A stretch of 64,000 bases of DNA, from positions 72,516,984-72,580,983 of the forward strand of contig NC_088300.1 of NCBI RefSeq assembly GCF_032854445.1, written 5' to 3'. The notes beneath the pieces were generated by a model, which saw only the letters and a list, made by a program, of their open reading frames with translations, searched no databases and was not told the DNA's origin. Of the stretch, positions 37,301 to 50,232 are shown piece after piece. The translations under genes and the position numbers were made by a program. The DNA comes from Liolophura sinensis (Eukaryota > Mollusca > Polyplacophora > Chitonida > Chitonidae). Positions within the stretch are counted from its first letter, which is position 1, and each line of letters starts with the position of its first letter.

Positions 37301-39499
37301 CAGACTGGCAATAAGCCTCAGTTAATTGACGTTCACATTACAGCAATAAACAGAGGGTCAAATACTCTCATGAATCCAAGGTGAATGAAAGCCAAAAAAC
37401 ACAGACCACACTATATTAAATAATAGGGTTTTGTTCTAAAATTATAGAGATTATCTTAAAATAGTACTGACTGACACTGTGGGTATATTCCCAGAAACCG
37501 GATGTAGTGTATTATGTAAGCATAGCTATAAATACATTATAAATAGTGTACATGCAGTAACATATCATTCTTTGTTTTGTATCTCTTTGTTCAGTGGTGT
37601 TATTTCATCACATAGGGCTATAAACGTAAGCAGATGGATGTTTGTATGTGGTAATTGCTCCAAGCTTCTACATGTACAATAATAACATTTATGAACAGGC
37701 CTTCTACTTGCTCTCAGTCTTCCGCTGCACGACTTGATTGTCATCTATGCGTCGAAACAGACATTCATATACCAGCTGTCAGTCAATAAGGAGGTTCCAG
37801 GTCAATAATTGCCAGGCCAATTCCCAAAACTACGTGAACCACAAGCCACCAAAGAACTAAGAAAGTATATAAAGTATGAAATTAGAACGGAATGATATAA
37901 AGAGAAGCAGTCAATAGATTTCAATGATACTGGAGAGACACGAAGTATGTTCTAGGCGACTGAGTGAAGTCAGTATTCAAATCGTGTAGTATGCAAGAAT
38001 GTCAGTTATTGATAACAAAATTTGTGTCTCTGTTTCGCTTTGATTGCAACTTTTCATACATCCGACGTGGCGATCTAAGTCAGTCCAATGAATATACCGC
38101 CCCTAGCCTCGGGTCAAGCGGAATTACAAACAATCATGAAATAGAGCGCCAGAGATTCTGAACGCTCTGTCCACACTTGCTTACAAGAGAACTACACTCT
38201 AAACTTAAGAAACTTGAAGTGAAGGCGTTTGATGGAATAACCTTGACACACTAGTTTTTGCAGTAATAACGTACAATCAATGTACATTTAATATCAATGT
38301 CCTTTAATTATAGCACCTTTCATCTAGGCCTATAAAGATCATGAATATTTTAGCTGTTTGATCAGGATTATTTTAAGCCGTTCATTTTTGTGTTGTAGCT
38401 AGTGTAAATCCAAATACTTGGAAAACAATTTTTATAGATATTTCACATCAGTAGACCGTTAAGGGATGACAGGCGATTATGAATTTTTGGTCTGTAGGCC
38501 TACATGTAAGTAAATGAAGAACTACCTAGTCTGATATCAAAGTACCTAAATAAATCATCCAAGGGAGATCACTCTCATGTAATGAATGGCCACAGAAAAG
38601 TTACCTTTCATGAATTCAAGCTCTGTTTCATATGGTACATATATATACCACACGTGTAGCTAGTTAAACCGTGTCATATAGGCCTACTTGTGAAATATTC
38701 TTAGGTACAGTGTAAAAGATTAATACTATCCAAAAAATTAAGAAGAAAAATAAAGAAAAAAAAACTGATTTCATTTTTCCGGGGAGTTCACCGCGTTTAA
38801 ATCCGGCATGTTCCAACATCATTGAAAGCTGCTGACTGCTTCTGTTTGCATGATTCTATTCTCGTACTTTCTATACTTTCTTAGTTCTTTGTGTTATATG
38901 TTGTTTTTGAGAAGTGACCTTGCGATGTTTGACCTGGAACGTCCTTATTAGTTGACGGCTGGTATACGAATGTCTATTTCGACGCAAAAGATAAAAAAAA
39001 ACAAAAAAACTCAGCACCGTCGTAATTGCTGGTGTTTTACAGTGACTTGACAAATTGACCCGAGCAAGAAGGAAATATTTATTTCATTTTTCATGTTAAT
39101 TAAATGGCTCTTCAATGTCTAGTATTTATGAACCACCCTACCAACAAATTTCCAGAAAATATATTGTAGCGGTCAGATGTTGTTGGTATTTGTCTTATGT
39201 GCTTTCGTTTCTTATGGTGTCTTCTCAAGCATGCAGGTATTTAACGTGCCGAGCGAAGCTTGTTAAATGAACAAACAATCAGGTTTCTTTCCCCTAAACT
39301 CGGAGACGCCGCTGCTATTTGGATCCAATTTCATAACATTCCCTGAACTCGGGGCTATTATCCAGTATGACTTGTGGCATGAGATTTGAAATTCCTGTAC
39401 GAAATGAAAGTTCTCCAAGAACAGATTTCAGTGAATCAGATGATGAATATTTATTATGACGAGGGAGGAACCAGCAATTGACACAAGTACCACACAGTT
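34371..39499. other. Intergenic, AT-rich, no gene recognised
   Basis: Only the SINE half at 36976-37088 is identified. The ORFs at 35950-36132, 36698-36898, 37479-37682 and 37964-38161 lack family features, splice sites or long length. Confidence 0.6.
36976..37088 (+). mobile_element. SINE 3' half
   Basis: CCCGGGCTCTGTCTGGTTTC, ACCATAATGCTGATAACCG, GTATAAGTGAGATATTC and a TAAATAAATA tail. Confidence 0.85.
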
Positions 39500-39832
39500 G
39501 AGTGTCATATGGGACAGCTAAGTGTCATATGGGACAGCTAAGTGCCATATGGGACAGCTAGTGTCATATGGGACAGCTAAGTGTCATATGGGACAGCTAA
39601 GTGCCATATGGGACAGCTAAGTGTCATATGGGACAGCTAAGTGTCATATGAAACAGCTAAGTGTCATATGGGACAGAGTCCCAATTAAGTGTCATATGGG
39701 ACAGCTAAGTGCCATATGGGACAGCTAAGTGTCATATGGGACAGCTAAGTGCCATATGGGACAGCTAAGCGTCATATGGGACAGCTAAGTGTCATATGGG
39801 ACACAGTACCAGATGAGTGTCATATGAGACAA
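39500..39832. repeat. 20-bp tandem array, 16 CATATG copies
   Basis: The unit is AAGTGTCATATGGGACAGCT, with T/C variation before CATATG. Sixteen CATATG boxes are present. Two interruptions (AGAGTCCCAATT and CAGTACCAGATG) break the period. No gene is near. Confidence 0.96.
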
Positions 39833-41265
39833 AGTCTCACGAGACTCTTGTCTCAAATTATGATGCCAAAGCTGAATTGATTTATTCTGGTATATAGTCC
39901 ACTGTGGTCCACTTTTGATATCTCAGACAAGTTCCACTTGTTTGAGCCTGGAGCTGGATTCTCAGGTATCGTGAGACTGATGAGTCCCAGAATTTTGGGA
40001 CTGGGAAAATTCACAGATTTTTGACACTGTATCCCGACTTCCTGGGACTGATTCCCACCAAATGTCAACTGTCTCTGAATTCTCAAACTGGATCACAAAT
40101 CACTTTTCCCGATACTGGAACTATATCCCAATTCACGGTACAAGAATTTTTCCACTCTAACAAAATAGCTACTACTACGAATGCTTACCAGCAATTTGGT
40201 GTCAAATTTTTGGCAAATTCCAAGGCCATCTGCAGACGCTGAAAAATCAGCCTATTTATAGATTTCCACATGGTGTGGGAGGAGCCATGAACCAAATCAG
40301 GAGACTCTGATTGGTCACAAGAGACATTGTTGACAGTTTGTAAACACAGATGACGCGATGACGTCATCACGATCGCAACCAAGAACTCCAAAATAATGGC
40401 TTGCTTTGAAGCCAAAATGTAAATGTCAGTGTCTGAAAAGTCCATATTTTTATCCATATTACTCAAAAAGTATAAGCAATTTCCACACAAGGGTATTAAA
40501 TGATAAATTCCTTTTCAAACTGTGGTGGGAAAATCCTGGTCCGCTTCTAAAAGCCTGTAAGTGCGGGTTCTATAGACACCCTAATGACCATAAATGTACA
40601 AAAATGGCGGCACACAAACTTCTGCTTTCGAGGTTGAACTGAGGATAATGCATGTCATATTTTATGTGTGAAACAAGAACGAAAATAGAAGGTAAATATT
40701 TTCTAGAAAAGACAATGACATAGAATTTCGTAATTTCTACATTATCATCATTCAATTATCCCAAATATGTAGGAACGCCGATACAATCACAACAACATCA
40801 CTCGTCCATGAAACATATATACGTAAGTTTAAAACTTCCTTCGAGAATAAATAAACGCTATATTGTCAAATACTGACTTAGTAAATTTATTTCTTAAATC
40901 CTACTTCCTTAAATTCCGCCACAATATTAAAACAATAATTGTAGAAGAAAATAAATTAGTATTGAGCAGTTAATGTTTTACTGAATCAGATCATATTTGT
41001 CAAAATCGTGGTGAGCTGTAACTGTAAGTTTTCTGATCGACACTATTATTTCAGTCATCAGGGCTTGATTTTAAGTTTGAGTGTAACCTCTGTCGTAATT
41101 TCCCACCATTCTTTTTGCCGTATTGATTTCCATGCTATCATACGCATTGCCATCTGTTTCTAGGACTTTCGTAAAAGTACTTCGGGTTTTGTTGCAGAGA
41201 CTGTAACTTCATGATACATTTTGTCTTGCGATTTTATTATACATCCAAATTTACTCAACAAAACG
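39833..41265. other. Intergenic, no gene recognised
   Basis: Bases 39850-40140 keep scattered CCCA/TGGGAC words, as if an older array related to the 20-bp repeat had decayed. The rest shows nothing I can name. Confidence 0.4.
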
Positions 41266-41470
41266 GTGTTGATTTATTTATTTATTTATTTGATTGATGT
41301 TTCACGCCATATACATATGGCCACATTATATGTTCGGAAGAAAAGTGACATGTTGGGAGTCAAGTGGAAACCTAGGCTCGTTCGCATGTTGAACGATTTT
41401 CCCACCGGAAACCAACATGAGCTGGACATGATCTCAAAGCGATCTCATTGGCCAGAGGGTCCAGAGTCAA
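41266..41470 (-). mobile_element. Diverged SINE
   Basis: A (TTTA)n tail followed by TTGATTGATGTTTCACGCC, then a diverged body and AACATGAGCTGGAC near 41422. A second, younger-looking SINE follows at 41533 in the same orientation. Confidence 0.65.
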
Positions 41471-41532
41471 CCTTCCAAACACCGGAATTCTGCTGGTGGA
41501 CTAACACCCACCAGGCATGCCCTATGGATTGT

Positions 41533-41697
41533 TTTATTTAATTATTTGATTGGTGTTTTACGCCGTATTCAAAAATATTTCCGTTACACGGCATTATGGT
41601 AGGCTGGAACGTACGACCGGAGAGGAAAGCACAATGCCACAGTGACCGCATAGGCTAGAGGCTGTGGATCATTGCGCCGCGCTGGTGCTACCCCAAT
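41533..41697 (-). mobile_element. SINE with internal deletion
   Basis: TTGATTGGTGTTTTACGCCG is the tail end. GCATTATGGTAGGCTGGAA joins directly to CGTACGACCGGAGAGG, skipping the middle of the body. GTGACCGCATAGGC and CATTGCGCCGCGCTGG are head-side blocks. Confidence 0.85.
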
Positions 41698-42699
41698 TTT
41701 TCCACGAAGGTCTCCGTACTGGTTTAACGTGTTTGTATACGTGATGACAATACAGCATTTTGAGTAATTCAAGATGAGTGACGTCTAATATATTGTAGTT
41801 AACATCAATAAATGTTTGTGAAAGCATTTCTGAATTGTTTTGGTCCCGATTACTACCGTTATGCGGATTTCCGATTTTATACACTTTTTCTCGGGCACAA
41901 ACCTGCCACAGTTTTATTGGCACCTTCATAATGTTGATGACATTGGGAAGTAAACTACTGCATATGCCTTGTATACTAAATGCTTTCTTCAGCCAAGTAC
42001 TGTCGCCGCGTGCATATTTGTTTCAGATATCCATTTACTTTTCACTCGTCACAGTTTTTGATTTGCTTAATCCTTGCAGGCTTTGTGGAAGACAGGTATT
42101 TATATATAAAATGTTGCATCCCTTGTCACAGTACGTCAAGACTGAGAAGGTGCAACTGAAACTTAATTGCGTTCCACCTATGTAATTCTCCAGCGATACG
42201 GGCTACCTTTCAATCTCTCAGGGCTTGTAGTTAACATCACTATTTATTTTCCACCCAATTGACCTTAAGCCATGGGGCTTGGTGGGTGTGTAACTTGCTA
42301 CTATTTAAGCATTTACATGAACAGTCAGAATAATACCCTATAGACGCGAAGCCGTATTCCACCGGTTGACCGTTTATCAAGTATCACCCTGTCGTCATCG
42401 CTCTGGTTTACTCTCTATAATGTAGTCTCTAGATATTATTCTAAGCTATACGTACGTGACATTAAGTTCTCACTGCTGGGAGAAAAGTTGCGTCTATAAT
42501 GCGTTGTTCTCAAAGATGCATACAATTTTGACATCCAAAATAAATTATTAGCAAAACTTCACCAAAAGAAAGCATGTCTTAAAGAGGAGGCCCAAACATG
42601 CATAATGTTTAAACTCCAGGGCAGTATTAAAATTTCGCCAACCAATCAAGGGGAGGAACTCTTTGCGACAAAAATAATTGGTTGGAGGCATGTTAATAT

Positions 42700-43390
42700 A
42701 AACAACTTGCACGGTGGGATTTCATCGCCATCTTTGTTTACTTTGTATTAACATGATCTTGATGTTAAGTTATCAGAATCGGGAGTTGGATGTAATATCG
42801 CTGGTATGTTCGTTACTCGTTGATTGTGTGCCGATGATCTTTGACCCATGTGTCCGACAGCAAAATCATTACAAACTCCCTCACAGTATTCTTCGGATTA
42901 ATCTGTTATACCCATGGTATAGAGTATAACGTTAAGAAGTCGGATTGCATGGTTGTTTTGCCTGCTGGCTACAAGAATTTTACCCCTCCACGTGCCATGC
43001 TTTTGATATTACTCTACGTGCAGCCATATGTATACTTAGGTCATTTACTTACTAGTGATTTGTCTGATAACCCTGACATTGTAGCACAATTTATGTAAAC
43101 TGTGTGTACGTGTAAATATGTTAATAGGGAAGTTCTGCCATTCTCAAGAAATCGCTCTCCCAGGCATATTGTTTCGGTATATGTAGTTGTCAGCTATGGT
43201 TGCCTTTTTCTGAGACTGCATTTAGTCTAATACGAGTATTGTGTAATAATATCTTCCTCTGGCTGTTACATTACCAATATAGTTTCAGCTTACTTCTGCT
43301 ATGTATGCAATCAATGGCATAACCTAATTTGGTAAGGTTATCCAAAAATAATTATGCTACGAATTTGTATAAGGAATGGTTGTCTACATG
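42700..43390 (+). pseudogene. LINE reverse-transcriptase remnant
   Basis: Frames shift several times. Recognisable RT blocks in order are GGISSPSLFTLY (about 42715-42750), GVGCNIAGMFVTR, the catalytic box degraded to CADDL (42827-42841), an NVKKSDCMVVLP segment (about 42930) and YVYLGHLLTSDLSDNPDI (about 43027-43080), followed by thumb-like sequence. This order is that of the C-terminal half of a non-LTR RT of the kind common in molluscs. In-frame stops and frameshifts make it inactive. Sequence upstream to about 42480 may belong to it. Confidence 0.8.
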
Positions 43391-44335
43391 TATATCCCTC
43401 CTATATTACGCGCACTTCTAAGATCAGGTAACCCGCGAAGTACTCAAATTTACTCCAGTATATGACATCCAATGAATGCCACGTAAGCTTATATACGGCA
43501 TATTCATCGACCTAGAAACACCATATAAACACAAATCTCACCGCTTTTCCGATGTTTTGAGTTGTTTATTGCCGCTGTTAACTATGCTACGGATATCAGA
43601 TTTACGTCAACATTTATGAATAATACTTCATGTGTTCAATAATTCTTGTTATACATTGTTATAACTCAGAGCTTTTGTGCCCGTAATATTTTAGCGTTTC
43701 TCTTACTTCTAGTGTAAAATTTTCTTTTCATATGCACCTTGGTGGTTGAAGTACAACATTATTATTATTGTTATTATCCTTCAATGATCCTGAGTTTCTC
43801 CAACTTATTTATAAGCGAAATATTCTTAAGTAAAAGGCCATTTGCACTCTCAAGCCTTATTCCAGGTCACATTTTTCACCAGTCCTCTGTACGACAAATT
43901 TCCGTGGAATTTCCTCGGTAAAACAAAAAGGAGCTAAACACTGTAGGCAGGCTTGGCGTAAAAGGGAGTAACTTAAAGGTTCCCTGTGTAGACACGGTTA
44001 ACAGAATATGCCTCTTGGTGGTAGCATGGCCTCTTGTGATGTCGTTTGTGGCTGAAAGCTGGACCTGAACCACTATGTGGACGCTTCTGACTCTTCTGGC
44101 AGTTCTGCACGTTAACTCTGGCATTACGGCAGTTAACTTCAATACAAATGTTTTAAGCGTATTAAATTGTATACACAGGCCTCAGCTTATGTGGCGAGGA
44201 CAACTGGAAAAGTCTGAATACATCTACAAATACGAGAGGAAATTTGGAAATATTTAAGGTTTTCATAGGTGCATTGTTTTGAAAACGCCTGTGCATTTTT
44301 GTTTTATTGTGATTGTTCTATTTTCATGTGAGAAA

Positions 44336-44435
44336 CCCTACTGATTCCTTGTTTAAACATGTTCTCGCCACACTATGGCTTAGAAACTCTACCGATTCCT
44401 TGTTTAAACATGTTCTCTCCACACTATGGATGAAA
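44336..44435. repeat. Two-copy direct repeat, about 54 bp
   Basis: GATTCCTTGTTTAAACATG with TTCTC(G/T)CCACACTATGG occurs twice, at about 44343 and 44396. Confidence 0.85.
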
Positions 44436-44521
44436 TGTTATCGAGGTCTCCATAGTCCATGTTCATTCAGTCTGTCAGTTAAAACTGAGTAAGCTCTAAC
44501 CTGGTTTGAATGTGTTTTTTG

Positions 44522-44720
44522 AATGTGCCGTACTCAGAAACATTTGACTTATACGACGGCAGCCAATGTTATGGTGGGACGAAACACTACCCACTAGGTT
44601 GCTGGTAAAACTTTCCACGAACGACCGGAGAGGATTCCAGCTGAGCTGGACTTGATCTCACAGCGAGAGACTATGCCATTGCCCTCCATTTTCACGCTAT
44701 ATCCACCTCGGCGGCGGGGG
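44522..44720 (-). mobile_element. SINE, diverged
   Basis: GTGCCGTACTCAGAAACATTTGACTTATACG is the tail side, then GACGACCGGAGAGGATTCC-like body and GAGCTGGACTTGATCTCAC of the B-box side. The tRNA-like head is eroded and the poly-ATTT tail is absent. Confidence 0.8.
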
Positions 44721-45689
44721 CCGCTCAGCTTAAGAAAATAACTCACCCATTAAAGAACCATACTTACAACTATCCAATTATACTTGGAGGTTGATGGAAT
44801 TTATCTCTTATAATATGTTGTTCTTTATGTTGTATAAATGGGATCTTTTCTTCGTGTAAAAACAGAAACTTTTAATATTTCCACAGTTGCAACTCTATAG
44901 TTTTTTCTCCGGAAATTTAAGAACCGTTAGTTTGCGGTTCTAAAATTCTTTCCAAATTAATGTTCAACTTATCAGGTGTGTCAGTTTAAATATCAACAAC
45001 GATGGCAGTTTTGTACTTTAACTCTGTGTTGAAAGCCTTTGGCAACGTTGTCGGCGATGCGGAAGTTAACTTTCAGATATGTTAGGTTAAATATCAGTAA
45101 CCATAGGGGACGTGGTCAGGAGTGCTGTCGTTATTAATGACTCAGATGAAAGGTCATTCAATTCTAGGCACTCTTCGCATGTGAATACCGGGCAGGTTGT
45201 GACATGCCACACAGCCAGCCTTTTGAGCACAAAAATAATCATGTTGATTGCTGGTGCATACAGGACGTGTGTATCATCGACTGGGTGCTGTTTTTGTTGT
45301 GTTCAGTAATTGAAAATTAATTCAGCCGACACCTTTGTATTACTGGTCACATAGTCCCCAAATGCTAACTGGTCAGACAACTCTTAGTATACACGTTTAT
45401 AGGTGGACACGCTGCATTTTGCCAATATGGCGTCAAAACATAGCCATTCATTCTAACTGTAGACTAAGCATTTCCCTTGAATACAATAGCTCCGTGTGAG
45501 TGGAACCACCATGCGTGACAAACAAACAATAATGGTCATGAATACACCTGTATCTACTTCCCCGAGCTTACCCGTTAAAATGTATAAGGCTTGTCACCGA
45601 TACTTCAAGCTGGTCACCACTTATTGCTCAATGTGCCGGCAACTGTCAATTCACTGTGTTTTGGATCGCAGTCAAGAATGATTCCTTTC

Positions 45690-45870
45690 TATGACGACGG
45701 CTGTGTTTATGTATGGTGATGGAAACCGGTCAGAGTCTCTGGGAAACAATCTCTCCTCACCAACTACTTGGCAAGCCTCATGGTGTACGATAGAAGCTAA
45801 TCTTCGAACATTCGATCTAACTGATAGGGGCTAGAGATGTGGACTGAGCTACTCGACCACTAAGTCACCA
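45690..45870 (-). mobile_element. Possible SINE remnant
   Basis: GACGACGGCTGTG and GGAAACCGGTCAGAGTCTC resemble the SINE body, then TGGACTGAGCTACTCGACC resembles a tRNA-like end. The match is weak and broken. Confidence 0.35.
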
Positions 45871-45888
45871 AAGGCTTAATTTGATCAC

Positions 45889-45952
45889 ACGAACAATCGA
45901 GCTCTTGATCAATCAGCTCTTAACCGATCGAGCTCTTGACCAATCAGACCTT
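45889..45952. repeat. Short direct repeat
   Basis: CGAGCTCTTGA(T/C)CAATCAG occurs twice within 60 bases. Confidence 0.8.
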
Positions 45953-46824
45953 ATTTGCTTCACAGGTATACCCATTTCAGAGTCACACGCTGTTGCCAGG
46001 TTTCACAAACTGATGCATATACTGAACGTAGACGAGCCCTGTTCATGTCGGGGTCGTTTAAGTTTCGTGATAGGCTAGTAAACAAAATGATATCTCTTTC
46101 AATGTACCGCACGTGCATCTAGTCATGTAGATATTGTACCCTTTGTATTTCATCAACCATGTTAATTCATACCTTGTAGATGTCCTTATAGCCGTGGGAA
46201 TGTTTCAGGGATTGCACGGTATTTATACTGTTACAGTCATCAATACCATGACAGCTGGCCTAAAACAACAACCTGAACGTAGAACGTGTCTGTGTTCATT
46301 ACCATTAACTGCGTATTAACCGATGTGTGGTGTATATAACCTCAAACAGCTGCACTGTATGTCTGATATGTCCGTATTTCTGTTTCTAAACTTCCTTAAG
46401 GTGTTCTGGAGTATTGTGATATTTTACAAAGAGAATTTTACGTGTTGCTCAGCATACCATATTTCACCGCACAGAATAGCTGTACCTTGGCAACCGGACC
46501 CCATTTCATTGTAAAACCTGTACACTGATATCCCTGGAGTGGTGGAGGGAATTCTGATCGTTACAGTTGAGCGGGTGTGAACGATGGACACATTGTCCAT
46601 CCAAGAAGTGACAAGTTTTGTGAGGTGTTATCAAGCTGCGCGTTTTCCAAAGGCGTCATGGGTCAGAATGGGAAAATTTCTTTTATATCCAACATAAAAA
46701 CAAATAATAATCCCGACTAATATCCTTAACCAAAAGGAAAAATCAGATTTGCAGAAATGAATTATATTGAAAATGGGTAATGCTAGGTAGTTAATATTAC
46801 CGTATACCACGCTCCCTAGCAACC

Positions 46825-46949
46825 TCTTTGGTCGTCCGTGGGAGAGTCTGACAGCATGCGGATGGTCGTGGCTTCTCCGGGGTTCTGTCCAGTTTCCTCC
46901 CACCATAACTGAGAAAGGCGTACAACACCAATCAAATAAATAAATAAAT
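46825..46949 (+). mobile_element. SINE 3' half
   Basis: GGTCGTCCGTGGGAGAGTC, GGATGGTCGTGGCTTC and a (TAAA)n tail at about 46936-46949. It lies just upstream of the Penelope-like remnant. Confidence 0.85.
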
Positions 46950-47039
46950 CAAACCAGGCTACTGACAGGTGTGTATACACTACAGTCGTAAGACAGGCCT
47001 GATACCTGTGTGCAGTGAGTGTGTTAGGCGTCATATCTG

Positions 47040-47457
47040 AAGTCAGTGGGGTTTTTTTCAGCATGCCCTACATTGGACCTGCCTCTTTAAACGTCAAGCA
47101 TGAGCGTCTAAAACTATCTAAAATGGTTGGTGGTGTGAAACTTCAATGTGTTTTACAAACACCCTGTTCCATAGCAACCTTTTCAGTTACAAGGACAAAG
47201 AGTACGACGGTTTACGTGCAAACGTAGTCTACAAAATTAAATGTGGCGAATGCAGATCCTCCTATATAGGAAAAACAATTAGACACGTGCAAGGTCGCAT
47301 CAACGAACATGATATCACTTCACCAGTTTATAAAAACTCCGCTTTTGGTGACCACTGTCTAATGAGTGATCACAACCCGGGTCTTGCAACGGGTCTTACT
47401 CACGCTGATGATGACTATAGTTATAGTTCTAAAACTTGGAAGATAAAGTGTACATAA
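47040..47457 (+). pseudogene. Penelope-like retroelement remnant with GIY-YIG endonuclease domain
   Basis: A first frame has MPYIGPASLNVKHERLK (about 47062), like the stretch between reverse transcriptase and endonuclease in Penelope elements. After a frame change near 47145 comes NVVYKIKCGECRSSYIGKTI, a GIY-YIG motif with the CxxC typical of Penelope endonucleases, then RHVQGRINEH with the conserved Arg and His, and a later FGDHCLMSDHNP. The reverse-transcriptase part is absent. The frameshift and truncation mark it as dead. Confidence 0.82.
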
Positions 47458-48373
47458 TGTACAAAATTATACTAGTCGCGTTATTCATTTGCAAGATTAT
47501 CAAACCGCTCCACCATGGAATATTTAGTCTTTGTGTGAGATGTTATGGCAGGTGCCAGTTTACAGTGAATATGTGAGGCGTCATGTCAGGTGTCAGTGTA
47601 CAGTGATTGTGTGAGGTTCTAGCGAGGTTGTTCTATAAGTGTGTCAGCTTTGACACACAGTCGTTTTTAGACAAATATTCATTTAACACACTCACGTTTG
47701 TAAAGTAAGAGTAGTGGTAGATGGAGATGAAGATACAGCAGACATAAAACTTTCTTAAAACATTTGATACGACACAGAAACGTAACGACCTTATATAAAA
47801 CATAAGGCTATGCAATCAATGCTTACAGGTAGCAATAAATACACTATAAATTCCATTGTATAGTTCAATCTTATTTTATCGATCGTGTTTGTCAATATTT
47901 CATGGGCATATAGACATGGATTCATTTTGATGTTGAGGCCCGATAAATGACAAAAATGTTGAAAACGATTAATTTCAGCTCGCAGCATCAAACATGCGAC
48001 ACATGGACTTGGAGGAAATGGCGGCATCAAACAACCATTAACACGGACGAAAGAGGAGCATAACGCTTTGGCTGGGAACATAAATGCCTGCTATGATGGG
48101 TGAGAGTAGCGTTATGGAGCGAACAATGCCTCGGTGAGGGAAGTGACAGTGCATAACCGGCCTTTGTTCTGGTTTTATCTTATGTTGACAGAAACCTTAA
48201 AATGACCCTAACACTACACTTAGTTGAGTTTTACTTTTGATCAAAGGACTCCCTGAAATTCGATTTGGTCAGGTTATTATTTAACTGGTGTCTCATGCCA
48301 CACTCAAGTTAAGGCAGACTTAATATCACACGAGTACATCACTAGGATTTCTGCAGTAACAAAATGTGATTGA

Positions 48374-48715
48374 AGATTTATTTATTTTATTGATTTCATT
48401 GGTGTTTTACGCCGTACTCAGGAATATTTCACTTATACGACGGCGGCTAGCATTATGGTAGGAGGAAATCGTGTCGAGCCCGGTGGACACCTTCCCACGT
48501 ACTTCTGGAGATGAAGCCTGCATGTCACAGGGACCGCATTGGCAGGGGGCTTCTGGGTCATTGCGCCAACATTGCGTGCTAACCAACTCGGCCGCGGAGC
48601 CACGTACGACGGAAGGTGAAGCCAGCATGAGCTGAACTTGAACTCACAGTGACTACATTGGTGAACCTGCGCCTCGTGTGCCAGGGGCTAAAGGTCAGGC
48701 AGAGTGCAGCTCACG
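48374..48715 (-). mobile_element. SINE with a duplicated inner block
   Basis: Tail, GTGTTTTACGCCGTACTCAG and GACGGCGGCTAGCATTATGG, then a head-like end (CTAACCAACTCGGCCGCGG) near 48600. It continues into a second piece of body and head (GGAAGGTGAAGCCAGCATG and GAACTTGAACTCACAGTG). This looks like one SINE inserted in or fused to another. Confidence 0.8.
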
Positions 48716-49721
48716 AGTTATATTTATGTCTGCATGCTTGGTGCATTCACTGACTTCAGGTAGCTTTCATGACAATTAGAAAAGGGGATTTTTGGTATAC
48801 TGAAGTTCAAACTCTTAATGCGCTGTCTAGATATAATAAGTCAAGCGAAAATCGTACGCATATAAACATTCCAAACACATTTCGACAGGATACGAACACA
48901 CTAAGCATCCCTGGCCTCTGACAGTATAGCTGGTCGATGCAAGTAAAAACTGAAGAATTATGTTGCTGGACCCAATATTTTTCTTACAGATGGTTTACTG
49001 ATTTAACTTACTGATCTTACAGATGATTTTTACTGATTCCTACGTTCCTGTCAGAGCTCAGATGAGTTCATAGGCTTACTGTTTAAGGAACAGTGTCTAT
49101 AGTTTCAAGTTAAACCAATGTGTATATAAGTATTCGTGGTTTTTATCCGTACATATCCGCTTTAGGTTTCGCCAGCGTTTTTAATCAGAGTCACAGCTAG
49201 GGATCTTTTTCATACCTTTGGAAGCAATTTTGACATTACATTGGAGTTTGGGTAAAAAAAAAACAACAACAAAAAAAAAGGATAAATGACCTCAAGGGTG
49301 CTACCTCATGGCAGGATATTTGGCAGTATCCATTTTCCTTCACACATCCTCTAGAATTTCCTCACTTGTATATATACATAAAGACATTTTTAATAACTTG
49401 TTTCACAATTCTATAAATTGACTTTTAATCAGGAGTTTTTGCGAGACCATGGGCAACCGTCACCTGAGCCCTACATACATATAGTTTAAAGGCAACACAG
49501 GGCTCGGTTGAGGTAAGTGGAAACTGCTGCTTCCTCGGGTTATAGAAATAACTCGCGGCTGATTGGTTAAAACTGAAAACATTGTGGCTCTTTTGATTAT
49601 CTCAATATGTGCGGTTTTGCTTACTTTGAACTGCGATATCTCGGCTGTGCAATATCGCAAAAATAAAGATATGCTTTTTTAAACTTGCTGTGGGATACTT
49701 CATCGATGCATTCCTACATTT

Positions 49722-50032
49722 GGTAGATCCAGGGTCAATCCTGGAAGACCTTAAAAGAGGAAGTCGTAACCTCCTCGCTTGGCGTTCAGTATGAAGGGGA
49801 TAGTGCAACGACTGGTTGACCCGTATCAGTATAATGGCTCGGTCGGGGCGGCTTACTTTCCTTCAGTAAGGCGTCTCAGAGAAGCAGCACTAGATAAAAG
49901 ACCGGTGGAAATCCGTCCTGCAACAAGGAGGCACATTACATGTACTCTAAGGATTTCTTCGTCGTTATATGACTGCAAAATTGTTAAGTACGGCGTTAAA
50001 CCCCAAGCACTCACTCACTCACTCACTCATAC
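49722..50032 (+). mobile_element. Interspersed repeat (SINE-like) with an ACTC tail
   Basis: It runs from GATCCAGGGTCAATCCTGG to the short tandem tail (CACT)n at 50009-50028, preceded by GTTAAGTACGGCGTTAAACC. A second, truncated copy of the same tail is at 28465-28515 in the opposite orientation, so this is a dispersed family. I recall similar elements in mollusc genomes; assignment to SINE is inference. The 98-residue ORF across it is not a gene. Confidence 0.75.
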
Positions 50033-50232
50033 CCACATTTGGTCTAGTGTTCGCATTCGCTTAAGGTTCCCATGAGCACAGACTTTCACCGATAGATCGA
50101 GCTCAGTCTTTCTCATACAGCAGAAAGTCATGTGATCTCCGGCGAGATTTATGTAGGACCACTTGAGAAATGAGTTTATTTTAATGAAGTTATTTTCCAT
50201 GAAAAGCCGAACAGACTTGTACGTATGAAAAG

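Noticed and set aside
41835-42185. 116-residue plus-strand ORF before the LINE remnant
   Set aside because: It shows no clear endonuclease or reverse-transcriptase motif, so I did not join it to the LINE remnant.
44075-44257. 60-residue ORF with a signal-peptide-like start (MWTLLTLLAVLHVNSG)
   Set aside because: The hydrophobic start is suggestive, but there is no convincing splice donor, no downstream exon and no family match.
49779-50075. 98-residue ORF
   Set aside because: It lies wholly inside the ACTC-tailed interspersed repeat.
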